Shown: positions 52,314 to 62,055, numbered from the stretch's first letter. The stretch: 64,000 nucleotides of DNA from Labrenzia sp. PHM005 (GCF_006517275.1 NZ_CP041191.1:5637001-5701000), one strand, 5' to 3'. Made by a program: numbers and translations. The notes: generated by a model not told the origin, from the letters alone.

Positions 52314-53108
52314 ATGGATCACATGAGCATCTTCATACCTTTAGCGGTCAATGCGGCCAAAGCACTAATCGTTCTGATCATCGGTTGGTACGTGGCCGGA
52401 GCCCTTTCGGCTCTTATTAAAAAACGCATCCTCGCCAATGAGCGGATCGACGACACCATTGGCGGCTTTGCTGCTTCCATCGTTCGCTGGCTGGTGCTGC
52501 TTGTCACGTTGATCGCTGTCTTGCAGCTGTTTGGCATTGAAGCCACCAGTCTTGTCGCTGTTCTCGGCGCAGGTACGCTGGCGATTGGCTTGGCGCTTCA
52601 AGGCACACTGAGTGATATTGCCGCGGGCGTCATGTTGATCATCTTCCGCCCGTACAAGGTCGGTCAGTTTGTTTCCATTGGCGGGACGTCCGGCACGGTC
52701 AAGGATCTCAACATCTTCGTGACAGAGCTGGTGACCGGCGACAACGTCCAGATCATCATGCCCAATGGCCAGGCCTGGGGCGCTGTGATTACCAATTTCT
52801 CCGCGCATCCAAAACGCCGTCTCGATCTGACGTTTGGCATCGACTACGGCGACGATGCTGACAAAGCGATCCAGATTATCCTCGACACGGCCAATGCAGA
52901 CGAGCGAGTCCACAAGGATCCAGAGCCATGGGTTCGCCTGACAAACTTAGGCGACAGTTCGGTGGATCTCGGCGTACGGCTTTGGTGCGACGCGGGCGAT
53001 TACTGGGAACTCAAATTCCACATGCTCAAGTCGGTCAAGGAAGCATTCGATGCCGGGGGCATTTCCATCCCCTATCCGCATCAGGTGGAAATTCAGAAGT
53101 CCGAATGA
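52314..53108 (+). CDS. mscS: small-conductance mechanosensitive channel, MscS family
   Basis: A 264-residue protein with three N-terminal membrane helices. The pore helix has LGAGTLAIGLALQGTLSDIAAGVMLI (Gly/Ala packing). The cytosolic beta domain (RPYKVGQFVSIGGTSGTVKDLNIF) and C-terminal alpha/beta domain follow, ending GISIPYPHQVEIQ. It forms a heptameric channel that opens under hypo-osmotic stress. An ATG three codons inside would also serve. GGGGAGG lies upstream. Confidence 0.9.
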   Translation: MDHMSIFIPLAVNAAKALIVLIIGWYVAGALSALIKKRILANERIDDTIGGFAASIVRWLVLLVTLIAVLQLFGIEATSLVAVLGAGTLAIGLALQGTLSDIAAGVMLIIFRPYKVGQFVSIGGTSGTVKDLNIFVTELVTGDNVQIIMPNGQAWGAVITNFSAHPKRRLDLTFGIDYGDDADKAIQIILDTANADERVHKDPEPWVRLTNLGDSSVDLGVRLWCDAGDYWELKFHMLKSVKEAFDAGGISIPYPHQVEIQKSE

Positions 53109-53150
53109 GTTTTATCGGCAAAGTTCGGCGTATCCATCGAGATCAGCAAA

Positions 53151-53184
53151 CAAAAAGGCCGGAGAATTATCCGGCCCTTTCGTT
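53151..53184. terminator. bidirectional terminator between mscS and the solute-binding protein gene
   Basis: GGCCGGA/TCCGGCC (53157-53163 with 53170-53176) has AAAAA on the left and CTTTCGTT on the right, so it can end both converging genes. The minus strand has the better T run (five). Confidence 0.8.
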
Positions 53185-53201
53185 GTCAATCGTTTGTCTA
53201 G

Positions 53202-53972
53202 TCAGTATCCGAGATAGGAACTGCCGAGGCTGTCACGGTATTTGTCGACCCAGGCCTTATTGATGGCAGCAACCGTGCCGTCAGCTTCAATTTCCTTGTA
53301 GCACCGGTCAAAGTCCGCAGCGTGATCCGCACTCCTGAACGCCATGGAGTATGGTGTTGAATCAAAGACCGCTTTGAAGGTGACCGGCTGGTTTGGATCA
53401 AATTTCAGACCGCTTTGTGAGCGGAGCTGCCGATTGTATTCGGCAAACAGCATGCCATCGCCGATAATGGCATCAACTCGTTTTCCGAACAGCGTCCGGC
53501 TCTGGGTGATCTGATCGGTCACTTCACGGTAGTCTGCAAAGGAACCCGTGTGGTCTGAAAGCCCAGGGATAATGCTCGCGGCCCCTTTGAAACCAATGAC
53601 TTTTTTCCCTTTCAGCGCTTCAATCTTGTCGAAGCCGTCGCCACCTGAAAGGAAAGAAACGCCATTTTGATACCGGATGTATTCACCTGTGGCCGTTCCG
53701 TCGATCGGCATGCCCATAGGCACTGTGGCGACTGCATCGCCTTTGCCGGCTTTGTAGCTCTCCCAGTGCCGGGTAAATGGCTGGACCTTAAATTTTACAG
53801 TGTGACCGCACTTTTCGAGGGCAGCCGTGATAACTTCTGCTTCACGACCCTTGCCACCTTTAAGAAACATTGGCGCAAGATCGCCAGCCATCACAGTAAT
53901 TTCATCCGCCACCGCAGAAAAAGGAAAAACAGCAACAAATACCCCTGTGAATATTACCTTAGACAGTTTCAT
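53202..53972 (-). CDS. exported solute-binding protein, family 3-like, second orphan
   Basis: A 256-residue protein with a signal peptide (about 1-22, cleavage after AVA-DEI). The mature part has ITVMAGDLAPMFLKGGKGREAEVI, then VQPFTRHWESYKAGKGDAVATV, and a C-terminal DFDRCYKEIEADGTVAAINKAW typical of the family-3 amino-acid-binding fold. The QPF-x-R block corresponds to IPFAR in the 11.2 kb protein. No permease or ATPase genes are adjacent. The ligand is unknown. The promoter region 53973-54200 is AT-rich. Confidence 0.78.
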   Translation of the reverse strand: MKLSKVIFTGVFVAVFPFSAVADEITVMAGDLAPMFLKGGKGREAEVITAALEKCGHTVKFKVQPFTRHWESYKAGKGDAVATVPMGMPIDGTATGEYIRYQNGVSFLSGGDGFDKIEALKGKKVIGFKGAASIIPGLSDHTGSFADYREVTDQITQSRTLFGKRVDAIIGDGMLFAEYNRQLRSQSGLKFDPNQPVTFKAVFDSTPYSMAFRSADHAADFDRCYKEIEADGTVAAINKAWVDKYRDSLGSSYLGY

Positions 53973-54222
53973 TGATTAGCTCCCACCAAAAATTTAAATT
54001 CAGGCAGGATTGAATTGCACATACTTTAACAAACAATTACATTATAAATATTATAGTTGTCATTGTTATTATTTACAAATGAAGGAATTATACTTAAATT
54101 CATCAATGAAACATGCAAAACACTCACTCATGACGATCCTTTTGTACGATTGACACAAACAACCGCAACGCATCAGATAGCGGCCATAAATTTGATAATC
54201 ACACCGTTTGGAAACGCGCCAA

Positions 54223-55152
54223 GTGTCAACGCTTCTGCTGCATCACACGTCTTACCTCGACCATTTAACTCCCGTCGGACACCCCGAACGTCCTGACCGG
54301 ATCCGGGCAATTGACAGGATCCTCGAGCACGAGAAATTTCAGTCCGTGGAACGGGATTTGGCCCCGATTGGAGCGTTGGAAGACATCGCCCGAGCACATC
54401 CGATGGCCTATGTCGACCAGCTGCATAGATTGGCGCCAGACGAGGGCGTTGCCCGTGTAGATGCTGATACCACAATGTCACCGGGCACCTGGGAGGCAGC
54501 TCTGCGCGGCGTCGGCGGCGCCTGCCGCGCCGTTGACGAAGTGGTCACAAAGAAGGTCAACAACGCCTTTTCAGCGTCCCGCCCGCCAGGCCATCACGCT
54601 GAAAAAGGCCGGGCCATGGGGTTTTGTTTTTTCAACAATGTGGCGGTCGCAGCCCGGTACGCACAAAGCAAATACGGTCTAGACCGGGTCGCGATCATCG
54701 ACTTCGATGTCCATCATGGCAATGGCACGCAGGATATCTTCTGGGACGACCCCAGTGTCATGTATTGCTCCACCCACCAGATGCCGCTCTATCCAGGCTC
54801 CGGCGATGCCTCTGAAACAGGAGAGGCCAACACCATCGTCAATGTACCTCTGCCACCAGGAGAAAACGGAGCCGGTTTCAAGGAAGCCTTCGAAGTTGTC
54901 CTGCTGCCCCGCCTAGACACTTTCGCTCCTGAGCTCGTCATCATCTCGGCCGGATTTGACGCTCATGCCCGCGATCCTCTGGGCGGCCTGAATTTGGTTG
55001 AAGCAGATTTTGCCTGGGCGACCCGAGTCTTGATGGATATTGCCGACAAACATAGCGATGGCCGCGTCGTGTCCGTCCTTGAAGGCGGCTACGATCTGGA
55101 AGGCCTCGCCCGCTCGGTCGCCGCCCATATGATGACCCTGATGACCGGTTGA
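54223..55152 (+). CDS. histone-deacetylase-fold hydrolase
   Basis: A 309-residue class-II-type deacetylase-like enzyme. The tandem H124-H125 in SRPPGHHAEKGRAMGFCFFNN, zinc ligands D162 and H164 in IIDFDVHHGNGTQ, and SAGFDAHARDPLGG are all present. The substrate may be acetylated amines, acetoin-related compounds or protein lysines. I chose GTG 54223, which gives MSTLLLHHTSYLDHLTPVGH with GGAAA upstream. A TTG five codons earlier is less likely. It leads a row with xseB. Confidence 0.9.
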   Translation: MSTLLLHHTSYLDHLTPVGHPERPDRIRAIDRILEHEKFQSVERDLAPIGALEDIARAHPMAYVDQLHRLAPDEGVARVDADTTMSPGTWEAALRGVGGACRAVDEVVTKKVNNAFSASRPPGHHAEKGRAMGFCFFNNVAVAARYAQSKYGLDRVAIIDFDVHHGNGTQDIFWDDPSVMYCSTHQMPLYPGSGDASETGEANTIVNVPLPPGENGAGFKEAFEVVLLPRLDTFAPELVIISAGFDAHARDPLGGLNLVEADFAWATRVLMDIADKHSDGRVVSVLEGGYDLEGLARSVAAHMMTLMTG

Positions 55153-55273
55153 TCGGCGGCAATGCTGAAGTTCATCGTGGATCGTTTGTATCAACAGGCA
55201 TTGAGCTCTTGACCTTTAGCCATAGGCTCGCGAGGGTGCCGGACGGTATTGACTGAAATTCAGGACGCTCGAC

Positions 55274-55528
55274 ATGACCGAAGCTGCAAACAACATCGCA
55301 AGCCTGTCTTTTGAAGACGCGCTCAAGCAGCTTGAGACCATTGTACGCGAACTTGAGCAGGGCAATGTCCCCTTGGAGCGCAGCATTGAGATGTACGAGC
55401 GCGGTGATGCACTGCGGCAGCACTGCGACACACTGCTGAAGGCCGCCGAGGCCAAAGTGGAAAAAATCCAACTAGGCCAAGGCGGCGAGCCCACCGGGAC
55501 GACCGAGTTGGAGCCGCAAAACGGCTAA
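55274..55528 (+). CDS. xseB: exodeoxyribonuclease VII small subunit
   Basis: An 84-residue helical protein with the exact family pattern: [55 protein letters not shown]. With XseA it forms the single-strand exonuclease VII. The deacetylase-xseB order is usual in Alphaproteobacteria. The subsequent gene (usually isoprenoid synthesis) is replaced here by a LuxR-type regulator. Confidence 0.95.
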   Translation: MTEAANNIASLSFEDALKQLETIVRELEQGNVPLERSIEMYERGDALRQHCDTLLKAAEAKVEKIQLGQGGEPTGTTELEPQNG

Positions 55529-55859
55529 TTACGTCCCAAGAATCCACCAATGACATGCTACGTCTGAGCCAATTGGTCTGTCAGATTGTACACCTGCGCC
55601 CAAATTTGGAGATGAAAATCAAGAGCAGTTGACCAACAGACCGTCGGTGGATAAAATTAATTTATGCATCTCAAGGTAGAAATTTCACCCTCCCCCAAAT
55701 CAAAACAAGAAACTTAAATATTCACCACCGGATAATGACCTTTATTCCTAATACGAATTAACATTCAAATATATCTATTTTTTAAGTTTCTTGATCATCA
55801 CCAAATGCTATCCTTTTATAAACAAGTACAGCTAGGAAAATTGCATCGAGCTTCCTGCA
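55529..55859. other. AT-rich intergenic region before the LuxR-type gene
   Basis: 331 bases. The part 55640-55850 is clearly more AT-rich than its surroundings. I see no gene or clear operator. Confidence 0.45.
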
Positions 55860-57047
55860 ATGCCAACACTAAGCAAAGACGCAGAGATCGACCTTCTTAA
55901 AGACGCCTTCATGCGTTTTTCCGATCCGTCTGGCTGGCAACCCTTCCTGAGTAAGATTGATGGGTATTTGACTTGCAGGTCCTATGCAGCTGAGTTTTGC
56001 AAAAATGGCCTCTCAACCGGGCACTTCTTTGACCATGAAAAAGCCCGCGAACTGTTTGAAGTTCTTCAGGCGACCAAAACCGATCATGGAATGCCCGCAT
56101 TCGACTATATGCTTCACCATGCCCATCCCGGCCATTGTTACCAAATATCTGACGGGCATCTGACCGATCTGGGGCACGATCCGCCACCAGTTACGGTCTC
56201 GCCTTCCCCGCCACCAATATCAACTGCAACTCATCCACCAGCCGGAGTGATCAGCGTATTACGGCCCAATTCGCATGCGGCTGTTTTCTTCGGACTTCTC
56301 GTACCCGACTTGGATCGGCGTGCTGCACTAACTCCCGAAATCATAACAAGTTTCCGAAAGGTAATTCGGATTGCCGAGCTAAGGCTAGACGCTCTTGAAG
56401 AACTGCGTCTGGCCTCTGATACAGCCAACGCGCATAAAGCAATGGCTGAGGTATGCGGCTCACCATCGGTCCTGATCAACGGCCAGCGGGACATTCTGGC
56501 GGAATTCCCACCAGGGCTAGATGCTTTGGGTTCGCTGGAAGCCGCTTTTGCTAAAAACGGAATACTCCAGCTTAAGAACCGGACGCTGGAAACCCGATTT
56601 CAGGAATTATTAGCCAGCGTAAAACTTGAACGCGACCTCGGCGTTTCAGCAGAGAAACCAAATCGAATTAAATCAGAACCGGCTGCGCAAGATCAGCGGG
56701 ACCTGTATCTGCGGGATTCGGCAGGAAGTCTCACACGGATTACATTGGAGCGTCTTGATCACAGATCTGCCGGCAACCCGCCTTGGATCCTCATCCGCGT
56801 TCTTCTTCCGGCATCGGTTCCAGACACAGTAGAAACAATTCTCTTGGAGGAGTTTGGGCTGTCGCTTTCAGAAGCGCATTTGGCCCGGCTGCTTGCCGTA
56901 ACCGGATCGGTTCCAAACACGACCGATCTTCTGAATATTACCCGAAACACGATGAAAACCCATCTGCGCCGGATCTTTGATAAAACCGGCACACGCACCC
57001 AGCTAGAGCTTACCCAACTTGTTTATCAGCTAACGGGTCTTGTATAA
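55860..57047 (+). CDS. LuxR-type helix-turn-helix regulator
   Basis: A 395-residue protein. The C-terminal ~65 residues form a LuxR/GerE domain: FGLSLSEAHLARLLAVTGS, then DLLNITRNTMKTHLRRIFDKTGTRTQLELTQLVYQLTG. The N-terminal region (about 1-330) has no acyl-homoserine-lactone pocket motif I recognise and may be a diverged PAS-like sensor. It lies between xseB and dxs on the same strand but with 331- and 374-base gaps, so it is probably its own transcription unit. AT-rich flanks hint at insertion. Confidence 0.75.
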   Translation: MPTLSKDAEIDLLKDAFMRFSDPSGWQPFLSKIDGYLTCRSYAAEFCKNGLSTGHFFDHEKARELFEVLQATKTDHGMPAFDYMLHHAHPGHCYQISDGHLTDLGHDPPPVTVSPSPPPISTATHPPAGVISVLRPNSHAAVFFGLLVPDLDRRAALTPEIITSFRKVIRIAELRLDALEELRLASDTANAHKAMAEVCGSPSVLINGQRDILAEFPPGLDALGSLEAAFAKNGILQLKNRTLETRFQELLASVKLERDLGVSAEKPNRIKSEPAAQDQRDLYLRDSAGSLTRITLERLDHRSAGNPPWILIRVLLPASVPDTVETILLEEFGLSLSEAHLARLLAVTGSVPNTTDLLNITRNTMKTHLRRIFDKTGTRTQLELTQLVYQLTGLV

Positions 57048-57421
57048 AATGGATCACATAAGCTGGTTATTCCGATCCACTCAGAACGTCGCAGTATGCA
57101 ACCAGACGTACAGCAAAAAGTTGGGGTCGTCGTTCCACGACCCCAAGTTGATCACTGTGCACGTGGCCCCATCGACCACATCTAGTGGTTTAAACCAAAT
57201 ATTTAATGCATGCATCACCCATTTGGGTGATTGGCACAGAAAATCGAGACATTTCGCGTATAAATTGCACCGCCTGTACCCGTCTTTCAATTTTTGCTGC
57301 GGACTGAGCAACATTTTGCACCTGGTTCTGAACCTTACCTCTAACCGGACAGTGTTTGCGCCATACATAAGGTTGGTGTATGGCTGCCCGCCATGTTTTC
57401 ATTTGTGGAGCGTTCCTGAGC
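57048..57421. other. intergenic region between the LuxR-type gene and dxs
   Basis: 374 bases with two perfect hairpins: TTGGGGTCGT/ACGACCCCAA (57121-57130 with 57137-57146) and ATCACCCA/TGGGTGAT (57214-57221 with 57224-57231). The first has AAAAAG on its left, so its T tract is on the minus strand. No convincing gene is seen. Confidence 0.45.
57114..57146. terminator. hairpin after the LuxR-type gene
   Basis: A perfect 10-bp stem with a 6-base loop, 73 bases after the stop. It has five T residues following it only on the minus strand. It is either an imperfect terminator for the LuxR-type gene or the end of a minus-strand transcript. Confidence 0.5.
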
Positions 57422-59341
57422 GTGACTGCCAACTCTAAAACCCCATTGCTTGACCAGGTGACATCGCCTGCTGATCTGCGCCAGTTGGACGAAACCGATT
57501 TGATCCAATTGGCCGATGAGCTGCGGACGGAAACCGTTGATGCGGTGTCCATTACTGGTGGTCATCTTGGCGCAGGTCTTGGGGTGGTGGAGCTGACTGT
57601 TGCCCTCCATTATGTGTTCAATACCCCTGATGACCGGATCATCTGGGATGTTGGCCATCAGAGTTATCCGCATAAGATTTTGACCGAACGGCGCGATCGG
57701 ATCCGGACCTTGCGTCAAGGTGGCGGTTTGTCCGGCTTCACCAAACGCTCTGAAAGTGTCTATGACCCATTTGGCACTGCGCATTCTTCTACCTCCATTT
57801 CCGCAGGCCTCGGCATGGCTGCGGCGCGGGATCTTGATGGCGGCGACAACAATGTAATTGCTGTCATTGGCGATGGCGCCATGTCGGCCGGCATGGCCTA
57901 TGAGGCCATGAACAACGCAGGTCACCTTGGCTCCCGGCTGATCGTCATCTTGAACGACAATGACATGTCCATCGCGCCTCCTGTCGGGGCTATGTCTGCT
58001 TACCTTGCAAAACTGGTCTCCGGCCCGACCTACCAATCGCTGCGCGATGCGGCAAAGAACATCGTCAAAAACTTTCCCAAACCGCTGGCAGAAAAAGCAG
58101 CACGCGCGGAAGAGTATGCACGTGGCTTCTGGACCGGGGGCACCCTCTTTGAGGAGCTCGGGTTCTATTACGTTGGGCCAGTCGATGGCCACAATTTGGA
58201 ACACCTATTGCCGATCCTGAAGAACGTCCGCGATACGCATCACGGTCCGGTCTTGATCCATGCAGTGACTCAAAAAGGCAAAGGCTATGGGCCGGCAGAA
58301 GGTGCAAAAGACAAATATCATGGTGTTGCGAAATTCGACGTTGTCACCGGCAAACAGTCAAAACCGAAGGCCAACGCGCCCAGCTACACCAATGTCTTTG
58401 CAACATCCCTGATCAAAGAAGCCGAAGTCGACGACAAAGTCGTCGCGATCACTGCAGCCATGCCGGATGGCACCGGCCTCAATCTCTTTGGCGAAGCCTT
58501 TCCGGAACGCACCTATGATGTCGGCATTGCCGAACAGCATGCGGTCACCTTTGCTGCGGGAATGGCGACAGAGGGCTACAAACCCTTTGCGGCCATCTAT
58601 TCCACCTTCCTTCAGCGCGCCTATGATCAGGTGATCCACGATGTAGCGCTTCAGGGTCTTCCAGTTCGGTTCCCGATTGACCGGGCCGGTCTGGTCGGCG
58701 CGGATGGCGCGACACACGCTGGCGCTTATGACACGGCTTTTCTGTCCTGCTTGCCCGGGTTCACCGTGATGGCGGCGGCCGACGAAGTGGAGCTGCGCCA
58801 TATGGTGGCGACGGCTGTGGCTTATGATGAGGGGCCTATCTCCTTCCGCTATCCGCGCGGCGAAGGCGTCGGTCTGGACATGCCAGAGCGCGGCAGTGTT
58901 CTTGAGATCGGTAAGGGCGTTATCCGCCGGGAAGGCACCAAGGTGGCTCTGCTTTCCTTTGGTGGACGAATGGCCGAATGCTTGAACGCTGCTGACGAAC
59001 TTGATGCGGCCGGCCTGTCGACGACTGTTGCCGATGCCCGTTTTGCCAAGCCCCTTGATATGGACCTGATCCGGCGCCTTGCCCGCGAACACGAAGTGCT
59101 GGTGACTGTCGAAGAAGGGTCTGTTGGCGGCTTCGGCAGCCATGTCCTCACACAGTTAGCGCAAGAGGGGCTGCTCGACAGCGGCCTGAAAGTCCGCACG
59201 TTGACGCTGCCGGATGTCTATCAGGATCACGACAAACCGGCAGCAATGTACGCCAATGCCGGGCTTGATCAGGACGGCATCATGAAGACCGTGTTTGGCG
59301 CACTCGGCACCGAGTTTTTGACTGGCACACAGCGCGCCTAA
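57422..59341 (+). CDS. dxs: 1-deoxy-D-xylulose-5-phosphate synthase
   Basis: A 639-residue thiamine-diphosphate enzyme. It joins pyruvate and glyceraldehyde 3-phosphate in the first step of the MEP isoprenoid pathway and for thiamine/PLP precursors. Visible are [41 protein letters not shown], the ThDP motif [16 protein letters not shown] with [19 protein letters not shown], the catalytic-Glu region [20 protein letters not shown], and [16 protein letters not shown] chose GTG 57422 ([10 protein letters not shown]), which gives normal length. An ATG at 57380 would add 14 residues. Confidence 0.93.
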   Translation: MTANSKTPLLDQVTSPADLRQLDETDLIQLADELRTETVDAVSITGGHLGAGLGVVELTVALHYVFNTPDDRIIWDVGHQSYPHKILTERRDRIRTLRQGGGLSGFTKRSESVYDPFGTAHSSTSISAGLGMAAARDLDGGDNNVIAVIGDGAMSAGMAYEAMNNAGHLGSRLIVILNDNDMSIAPPVGAMSAYLAKLVSGPTYQSLRDAAKNIVKNFPKPLAEKAARAEEYARGFWTGGTLFEELGFYYVGPVDGHNLEHLLPILKNVRDTHHGPVLIHAVTQKGKGYGPAEGAKDKYHGVAKFDVVTGKQSKPKANAPSYTNVFATSLIKEAEVDDKVVAITAAMPDGTGLNLFGEAFPERTYDVGIAEQHAVTFAAGMATEGYKPFAAIYSTFLQRAYDQVIHDVALQGLPVRFPIDRAGLVGADGATHAGAYDTAFLSCLPGFTVMAAADEVELRHMVATAVAYDEGPISFRYPRGEGVGLDMPERGSVLEIGKGVIRREGTKVALLSFGGRMAECLNAADELDAAGLSTTVADARFAKPLDMDLIRRLAREHEVLVTVEEGSVGGFGSHVLTQLAQEGLLDSGLKVRTLTLPDVYQDHDKPAAMYANAGLDQDGIMKTVFGALGTEFLTGTQRA

Positions 59342-59453
59342 GCGCCCCGCCAAACCAGGATCATCGGATGCCGGTTTTGAGCCATCAAACGCCGCAGTCA
59401 TTAGATTGACAGACTCGCCATAAGCTGATTAACGCTGAATGGTAATTGCAGTT

Positions 59454-59486
59454 GCGCCGGCCATCCGCCGGCGCTTTTGTTTTCCG
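59454..59486 (+). terminator. rho-independent terminator after dxs
   Basis: GCGCCGGC/GCCGGCGC (59454-59461 with 59467-59474) is a perfect 8-bp GC stem with a 5-base loop and TTTTGTTTT after it, 113 bases past the dxs stop. Confidence 0.88.
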
Positions 59487-59535
59487 CCCTTTTTAGAGCC
59501 GTTCACTGCTAATTTGAAACGCTCTGGAGGCAACC

Positions 59536-60981
59536 ATGGCACAGACGCTTCTTTCGGTATCCGCACTCTTGTTGTCGGTCGCTCTGCTCATTTTTGGGCA
59601 TGGCCTGCAGACGACATTGCTGCCTTTGGCGGCCGACCGGTTTTATTTCTCCGATTTTGAAATCGGTGCGATGTCCTCCGCCTATTTTGTCGGGATGGTC
59701 ATCGGTTGCCTGGGAGCCCCGCTTCTGATCATGCGCGCCGGACACATCCGGGCCTTTGCCGCGCTCGTTTCCATGATGTCGGCAGCCGCGATCCTTCATC
59801 CTGTGATCATTGACCCGATCGCCTGGGTTTTGATCCGCGTGATCTCCGGTTTTGCACTCGCCGGGTTTTACATGATCGTGGAAAGCTGGTTGAACGAAAG
59901 CGCGACCAACCAAAACCGCGGCACCATTATGTCGATTTACATCGTAATCCTGTTCGGAGCCCTGATGCTCGGACAGGTGTCGATTGCGACCATGAGCATT
60001 TCGTCCTTCATTCCGTTCGTGATTGCGTCAATCAGCGTCAGTCTTGCCGTGATGCCGGTTTCTCTGACCACCTCTGCGCAGCCGGCCCCGATTACCCTTG
60101 TGCGGTTCCGACCGGTCCAGCTTTACAAGAACTCACCGGCGGCTTTCGTCAGTATCTTCTTTATCGGCATTTCGCAGGGTGCGCTCCTGACACTGACACC
60201 GCTTTACGGATCTCAAATCGGGCTCTCGACCAATCAGTCCGCGTTTTATGCCGCAGCCATCATCGGCGGCGGCCTGCTTGCCCAATGGCCGGTTGGCCGC
60301 CTGTCGGACAGCATTGACCGGCGTATTGTCTTGATTGTGCTGGGCCTGGCCACCGCGGCCGCGTCCACCGCAATCGTCGTGTTTTCGCCCAATGTGTTTC
60401 TGATCGCCACCGGAACGGCCGTCTTGGTCGGTATGTTCTCGCAGCCGCTCTATGCGATTGCCGTCGCGCATGCCTTCGATCACGCAGCCCAGGAGGATTT
60501 TGTTGAAACCTCGTCCGGCATGCTTTTGTCCTTCGGCATCGGCTCAATTGTCGGCCCTTTGATTGCCTCCATGTTGATGGGGCACATGGGACCATCTGGG
60601 CTCTATGTCATGGTCATCGCCTTCAACGTTGCCATGGCCGGCTTCATCTTCACCCGCGTCCTCACCCGCCAGGCGCTGACGTCAGAAGAAAAGACCGACT
60701 TCGAATACGCTGCAACGGCTCAGGTCGGTACAGTCATCTCCACAGAAGAACTGGATGCGGAAGCGGAAGAATATGTCATTCCGCCGGAAGAATTCCCGGC
60801 TTATGAGGATGACATCTACAACTTCGACACAACGAGCGGAGACACAGAAACCGAGGATGAGGCGGAGGCCGATTCTGTCGCGACCGAGGATACGGCAACA
60901 TCAGACCCGGCGGAGCCAGGTGAACCTGCCGAAAACGCTGGGGCGAAAGAACCTCCGGCCAAAGACACCAGCTCGTCTTAG
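59536..60981 (+). CDS. MFS transporter with long acidic C-terminal tail
   Basis: A 481-residue protein with about twelve membrane helices in residues 5-380. The loop 2-3 motif is MVIGCLGAPLLIMRAGHIR. It has GFALAGFYMIVESWLNESATNQNRGTIMS and, in the second half, GGGLLAQWPVGRLSDSIDRR (MFS motif A). The last ~95 residues are highly acidic (Glu/Asp/Thr/Pro-rich) and probably disordered. The substrate is unknown. GGAGG precedes the ATG. Confidence 0.88.
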   Translation: MAQTLLSVSALLLSVALLIFGHGLQTTLLPLAADRFYFSDFEIGAMSSAYFVGMVIGCLGAPLLIMRAGHIRAFAALVSMMSAAAILHPVIIDPIAWVLIRVISGFALAGFYMIVESWLNESATNQNRGTIMSIYIVILFGALMLGQVSIATMSISSFIPFVIASISVSLAVMPVSLTTSAQPAPITLVRFRPVQLYKNSPAAFVSIFFIGISQGALLTLTPLYGSQIGLSTNQSAFYAAAIIGGGLLAQWPVGRLSDSIDRRIVLIVLGLATAAASTAIVVFSPNVFLIATGTAVLVGMFSQPLYAIAVAHAFDHAAQEDFVETSSGMLLSFGIGSIVGPLIASMLMGHMGPSGLYVMVIAFNVAMAGFIFTRVLTRQALTSEEKTDFEYAATAQVGTVISTEELDAEAEEYVIPPEEFPAYEDDIYNFDTTSGDTETEDEAEADSVATEDTATSDPAEPGEPAENAGAKEPPAKDTSSS

Positions 60982-61077
60982 GCACTCTCAATGCGCTGTA
61001 AGTAAAGCAACTTACGCGGGGCCTCCTGCGCCATTTCGTCTCTCGACAGAGGCTCCCAATCAGCTTATAGCCGCAGT

Positions 61078-61476
61078 ATGAAGCGGCGTATGAGCATAGT
61101 TGAGGCATTGCGGCGGGAGCGCTCACCCCTGGTGGCGCTGACCGTACTCGCCTTTGTGCTGCGCCTTGGCCTGATGACGCTGGGCACCGCTTTGGCGCCC
61201 TCCGGGGCCGTCGCGGCGGAAGGCCTGACAAGCCTCTGCCAATCGGCCGAGACCAATGTGCCATCTGAAGCGATGCACGATCTCTCGGCCTGTCATTGCG
61301 GCACAACATGCCCGCACGGCTGTGCTTTCGGGCCATGTCTTTCGGCAGCCAATGACACACCCAGACTGTCGCTGCTCGTCTCAGCCCCCGACCAATTCCG
61401 GTCCTTGGAAAATACCGTCTTTCCACTTGCTGCCAATGCGCTTTCCATCCGGGCCCCGCCCTTTCCTCAAGCCTGA
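61078..61476 (+). CDS. DUF2946-like secreted cysteine-rich protein
   Basis: A 132-residue protein with one hydrophobic segment (about 20-45, signal or anchor), then a Cys-rich part: LSACHCGTTCPHGCAFGPC. The C-terminus ends IRAPPFPQA. The layout matches DUF2946-type proteins that accompany copper genes. The Cys/His cluster could bind Cu(I). It lies 39 bases before the PCuAC gene, so the two are probably one transcription unit. Confidence 0.65.
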   Translation: MKRRMSIVEALRRERSPLVALTVLAFVLRLGLMTLGTALAPSGAVAAEGLTSLCQSAETNVPSEAMHDLSACHCGTTCPHGCAFGPCLSAANDTPRLSLLVSAPDQFRSLENTVFPLAANALSIRAPPFPQA

Positions 61477-61515
61477 ACCACCCAAACCACATTCAGAACT
61501 TGAGGAATTATTGAC

Positions 61516-62034
61516 ATGAAACTCCTGACCTCCCTTGCAGCTGCCGCTGCCCTTTCGCTTGTCTCCCTGACCGCCATCGCTGCTGACTACAAGGCCGGCG
61601 ATCTCATGCTTTCCAAAGCCTGGACCCGGGCCACGCCGCCGAAGGCAAAAGCGGGTGGCGGCTTCGTTGAAATCATGAACATGGGCTCAGAAGCCGACCG
61701 TTTGGTGGCTGCAAAGTCCGACGTTGCCAAGAAAACCGAGCTGCATGAAATGGCCGTCACGGATGGCGTCATGAAAATGCGGGAAATGGAAGGCGGCATC
61801 GAAGTGCCTGCCGGTGAAACCGTGACCTTGAAGCCGGGAGGCCTGCACATCATGTTCATGGGACTAAACCAGTCCTTTGAAGAGGGCAGCAAAGTGCCAG
61901 TTGTCCTGACCTTTGAAAAGGCTGGAGACGTAACCGTCGAACTGGATGTTGCCAAGATGGGCGCCAAGGCCATGAAACACGGCGATCATGGTGATCATGG
62001 TGATCACGATCACGGCAAGAAGAAACACAACTAA
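61516..62034 (+). CDS. PCu(A)C periplasmic copper chaperone
   Basis: A 172-residue exported protein (signal 1-22). It shows the PCuAC pattern H77-x10-M88-x22-H111-x-M113 (ELHEMAVTDGVMKMREM, then GGLHIMFMGL), which holds Cu(I) with Met/His. The C-terminal tail HGDHGDHGDHDHGKKKHN is His-rich and probably binds Cu(II). These proteins deliver copper to cytochrome oxidase CuA or CuB sites together with SCO, encoded next. Confidence 0.9.
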   Translation: MKLLTSLAAAAALSLVSLTAIAADYKAGDLMLSKAWTRATPPKAKAGGGFVEIMNMGSEADRLVAAKSDVAKKTELHEMAVTDGVMKMREMEGGIEVPAGETVTLKPGGLHIMFMGLNQSFEEGSKVPVVLTFEKAGDVTVELDVAKMGAKAMKHGDHGDHGDHDHGKKKHN

Positions 62035-62055
62035 GCAACACGGGGAGAGACAGCC

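Noticed and set aside
54208..54222. TTG at 54208 as start of the deacetylase-like gene
   Set aside because: GTG 54223 has a better-spaced GGAAA and gives the family N-terminus. The five extra residues have no support.
59406..59435. TTGACA with a possible -10, just before the dxs terminator, as a small-RNA promoter
   Set aside because: The -10 candidate (TTAACG) is poor and the transcript would be only the terminator hairpin. It is better read as the dxs 3' region.
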